Part shown: piece by piece, positions 63,000-64,000 of the stretch
Layout: the number at the start of each line of letters is the position of its first letter
Position numbering within the stretch: position 1 is the stretch's first letter
From: RYN-133 sp963708645
GTDB lineage: Bacteria; Actinomycetota; Actinomycetes; Mycobacteriales; Jatrophihabitantaceae
Assembly: GCA_963708645.1 (NCBI GenBank)
Contig: CAVPTA010000014.1
Coordinates: 186,001 to 250,000 of the forward strand
Direction: 5' to 3'
DNA length: 64,000 nt
The notes under the pieces: generated by a model
Databases searched by the model: none
The model's input: the letters and a program-made list of their open reading frames with translations, nothing else
Told to the model about the DNA's origin: nothing
Position numbers and translations under genes: made by a program

Positions 63000-64000
63000 C
63001 TGACGCTGAACCGCACGAGACGTCTCTGCACGTCGGCTTCGACGAGGGTCGCGCGAACGCGATCGCCGACGGGCAGCTGATCGCCGGCGCAGCGCGCTCG
63101 GACCGCGGGGTCGTCGAGCATGACCGTTGCGTTGTGTTCGTCGGCGTCGATGACGAGCACATCGAAGCTCTCGCCGACACGATCACGCAACAGCCACGCC
63201 TCGGTGGCGTCGACCACGGCGCGGTCGATCGTGTGCGCCCGCTGATCGCTGTGCGCCATCACCGCAGGCAGCGTCGGTAGCTGCTCGTCAACCCACGCCG
63301 GGACGGGTGCGCTCGCACTCAGCGCGAGGCACAGTTCGCTCGCGTACCGGTCGACGAGCCGACGTAATGGTGCGGTCACGTGCGCGTACGGAGCACCGAT
63401 CCCAGCGTGGCTGTGATCGGCCGGCACGTCGCCGTCGAACTGGGTGTAGCCGGCGCCGCGCAGCAACGTCGTCGCGTGCTCGATCAACGCGACGTGATGC
63501 GGGTTCGCACGATCGAGTCCGGCAAGAACATCTCCGGGCAGCGCGCCGTCCGGCCAGGCCACGCCGAGCGCGTGTGCCGCACGGCGCAACGCGCGCACCG
63601 CACCCGGATCCGGTGTGGGGAGCGTGCGCAAGATGCCATGCCGGTACCGAACCATGATGTCGGCTGCGCACATCCCGGTGAGCAACGAGATCTCTGCGTT
63701 GTAGTCCTCGACCGAAAGCGGATCGCGGATCGCGAGGCGCCATGTCGAGCCGTCGTGCTCGACCTCTTGCGCGGGTAGATCGAGATTGATCGCATGCCGC
63801 TTCCGGGCGAGGGCCTGTCGCCGTTCGCCGACGTCACGCAGCGCCACAAGCGCGTCAGGCAAGCTGCCTTGTTCCAGGTCGCGCTGCACACCTGTGTAGT
63901 CGAGTTGTGCGCGGCTGCGGACGCGCGCGCGGCGGACATCCACGCTGCGCACCTCGCCGTCGGCGTCGAGCTCGATGCGCCACAGCACTGCCGGCCGGAG
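62996..64000 (-). CDS. RNase II/RNB family exoribonuclease, 5' end outside window
   Basis: C-terminal 330 or so residues of a 3'-to-5' exoribonuclease-like protein. The RNB-domain end is clear: DYNAEISLLTGMCAADIMVRY, then HSHAGIGAPYAHVTAPLRRLVDRYASELCLAL, which holds the conserved Arg residues near the active site. A small C-terminal beta domain ends RRLVRFSVS. The catalytic Asp cluster would lie upstream, beyond 64000, except for parts of the motif before 63900. Similar proteins follow panB in other actinobacteria. Confidence 0.87.
   Translation of the reverse strand, partial: LRPAVLWRIELDADGEVRSVDVRRARVRSRAQLDYTGVQRDLEQGSLPDALVALRDVGERRQALARKRHAINLDLPAQEVEHDGSTWRLAIRDPLSVEDYNAEISLLTGMCAADIMVRYRHGILRTLPTPDPGAVRALRRAAHALGVAWPDGALPGDVLAGLDRANPHHVALIEHATTLLRGAGYTQFDGDVPADHSHAGIGAPYAHVTAPLRRLVDRYASELCLALSASAPVPAWVDEQLPTLPAVMAHSDQRAHTIDRAVVDATEAWLLRDRVGESFDVLVIDADEHNATVMLDDPAVRARCAGDQLPVGDRVRATLVEADVQRRLVRFSVS

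Noticed and set aside
1..64000. tRNA, rRNA, IS elements, prophage or integration sites
   Set aside because: Looked for clover-leaf, transposase and integrase features on both strands and found none.

Overview
The window comes from a high-GC Gram-positive bacterium, almost certainly an actinomycete. The evidence is strong G/C at third codon positions, many GTG starts, Tat and lipoprotein signals, and the block sucB, TIGR01777, lipB, lipA, DUF4191, RDD, glnA1, glnE, glnA2, nadE, panB. That order resembles the corresponding chromosomal region of Mycobacterium and Streptomyces. The genus cannot be named from sequence alone. At least thirteen genes start 6-8 nt, usually exactly 7, after a TANNNT -10 hexamer, so leaderless transcripts are common here.

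Layout. (1) 1-1953: end of an MMPL exporter and a small conserved protein. (2) 1978-9030: a vitamin B12 locus with a cobalamin riboswitch, a secreted alpha/alpha-barrel protein with a class-E-like sorting signal, a membrane-anchored DUF4430 protein, an ECF transporter (EcfT, fused EcfA-EcfA, S component) and a CobT-like protein. The barrel and DUF4430 pieces are the two folds that form animal transcobalamin and intrinsic factor. Here they are two adjacent genes next to a transporter, and this is the most interesting system in the window. (3) 9041-13000: AI-2E-type permease and a large secreted glycosidase-like protein. (4) 13014-20643: gcvT, pepA, two small membrane or conserved proteins, lpdA, sucB and a TIGR01777 epimerase. 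(5) 20633-27418: Ser/Thr kinase homologue, endonuclease IV, peptidase E, FUSC protein and a second MMPL. (6) 27558-34757: lipB, lipA, an ECF sigma factor and partner, two NlpC/P60 paralogues, DUF4191, RDD and glnA1. (7) 34870-40416: lipoprotein, then 4-hydroxybenzoate/protocatechuate catabolism (pcaJ, pcaI, pcaG, pcaH, IclR regulator, pobA). (8) 40485-53327: membrane proteins, a winged-helix regulator with an operator-like palindrome, phospholipase C, histidine kinase, DUF2156 protein, secreted protease, a three-gene DUF4331 operon, glycerate kinase and a PAP2-like protein. (9) 53309-64000: glnE, class I amidotransferase, glnA2, L,D-transpeptidase, nadE, panB and the C-terminal part of an RNase II family protein.

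How the genes work together. lipB and lipA make the lipoyl cofactor used by SucB (E2). LpdA (E3) reoxidises it, and GcvT belongs to another lipoate-dependent complex. GlnE adenylylates GlnA1. PobA makes protocatechuate, PcaHG cleaves it, and PcaIJ activates the later 3-oxoadipate.

Sequence quality. Between 1 and about 29.5 kb almost every long gene carries one or more single-base frameshifts, including essential ones such as lipA, lpdA and sucB. From 30 kb on only two or three are suspected. These look like sequence errors rather than pseudogenes, so spans are given for the reconstructed genes and the shift positions are stated. No rRNA, tRNA, CRISPR array, insertion sequence or prophage was seen, and no gene-free stretch exceeds 300 bases.
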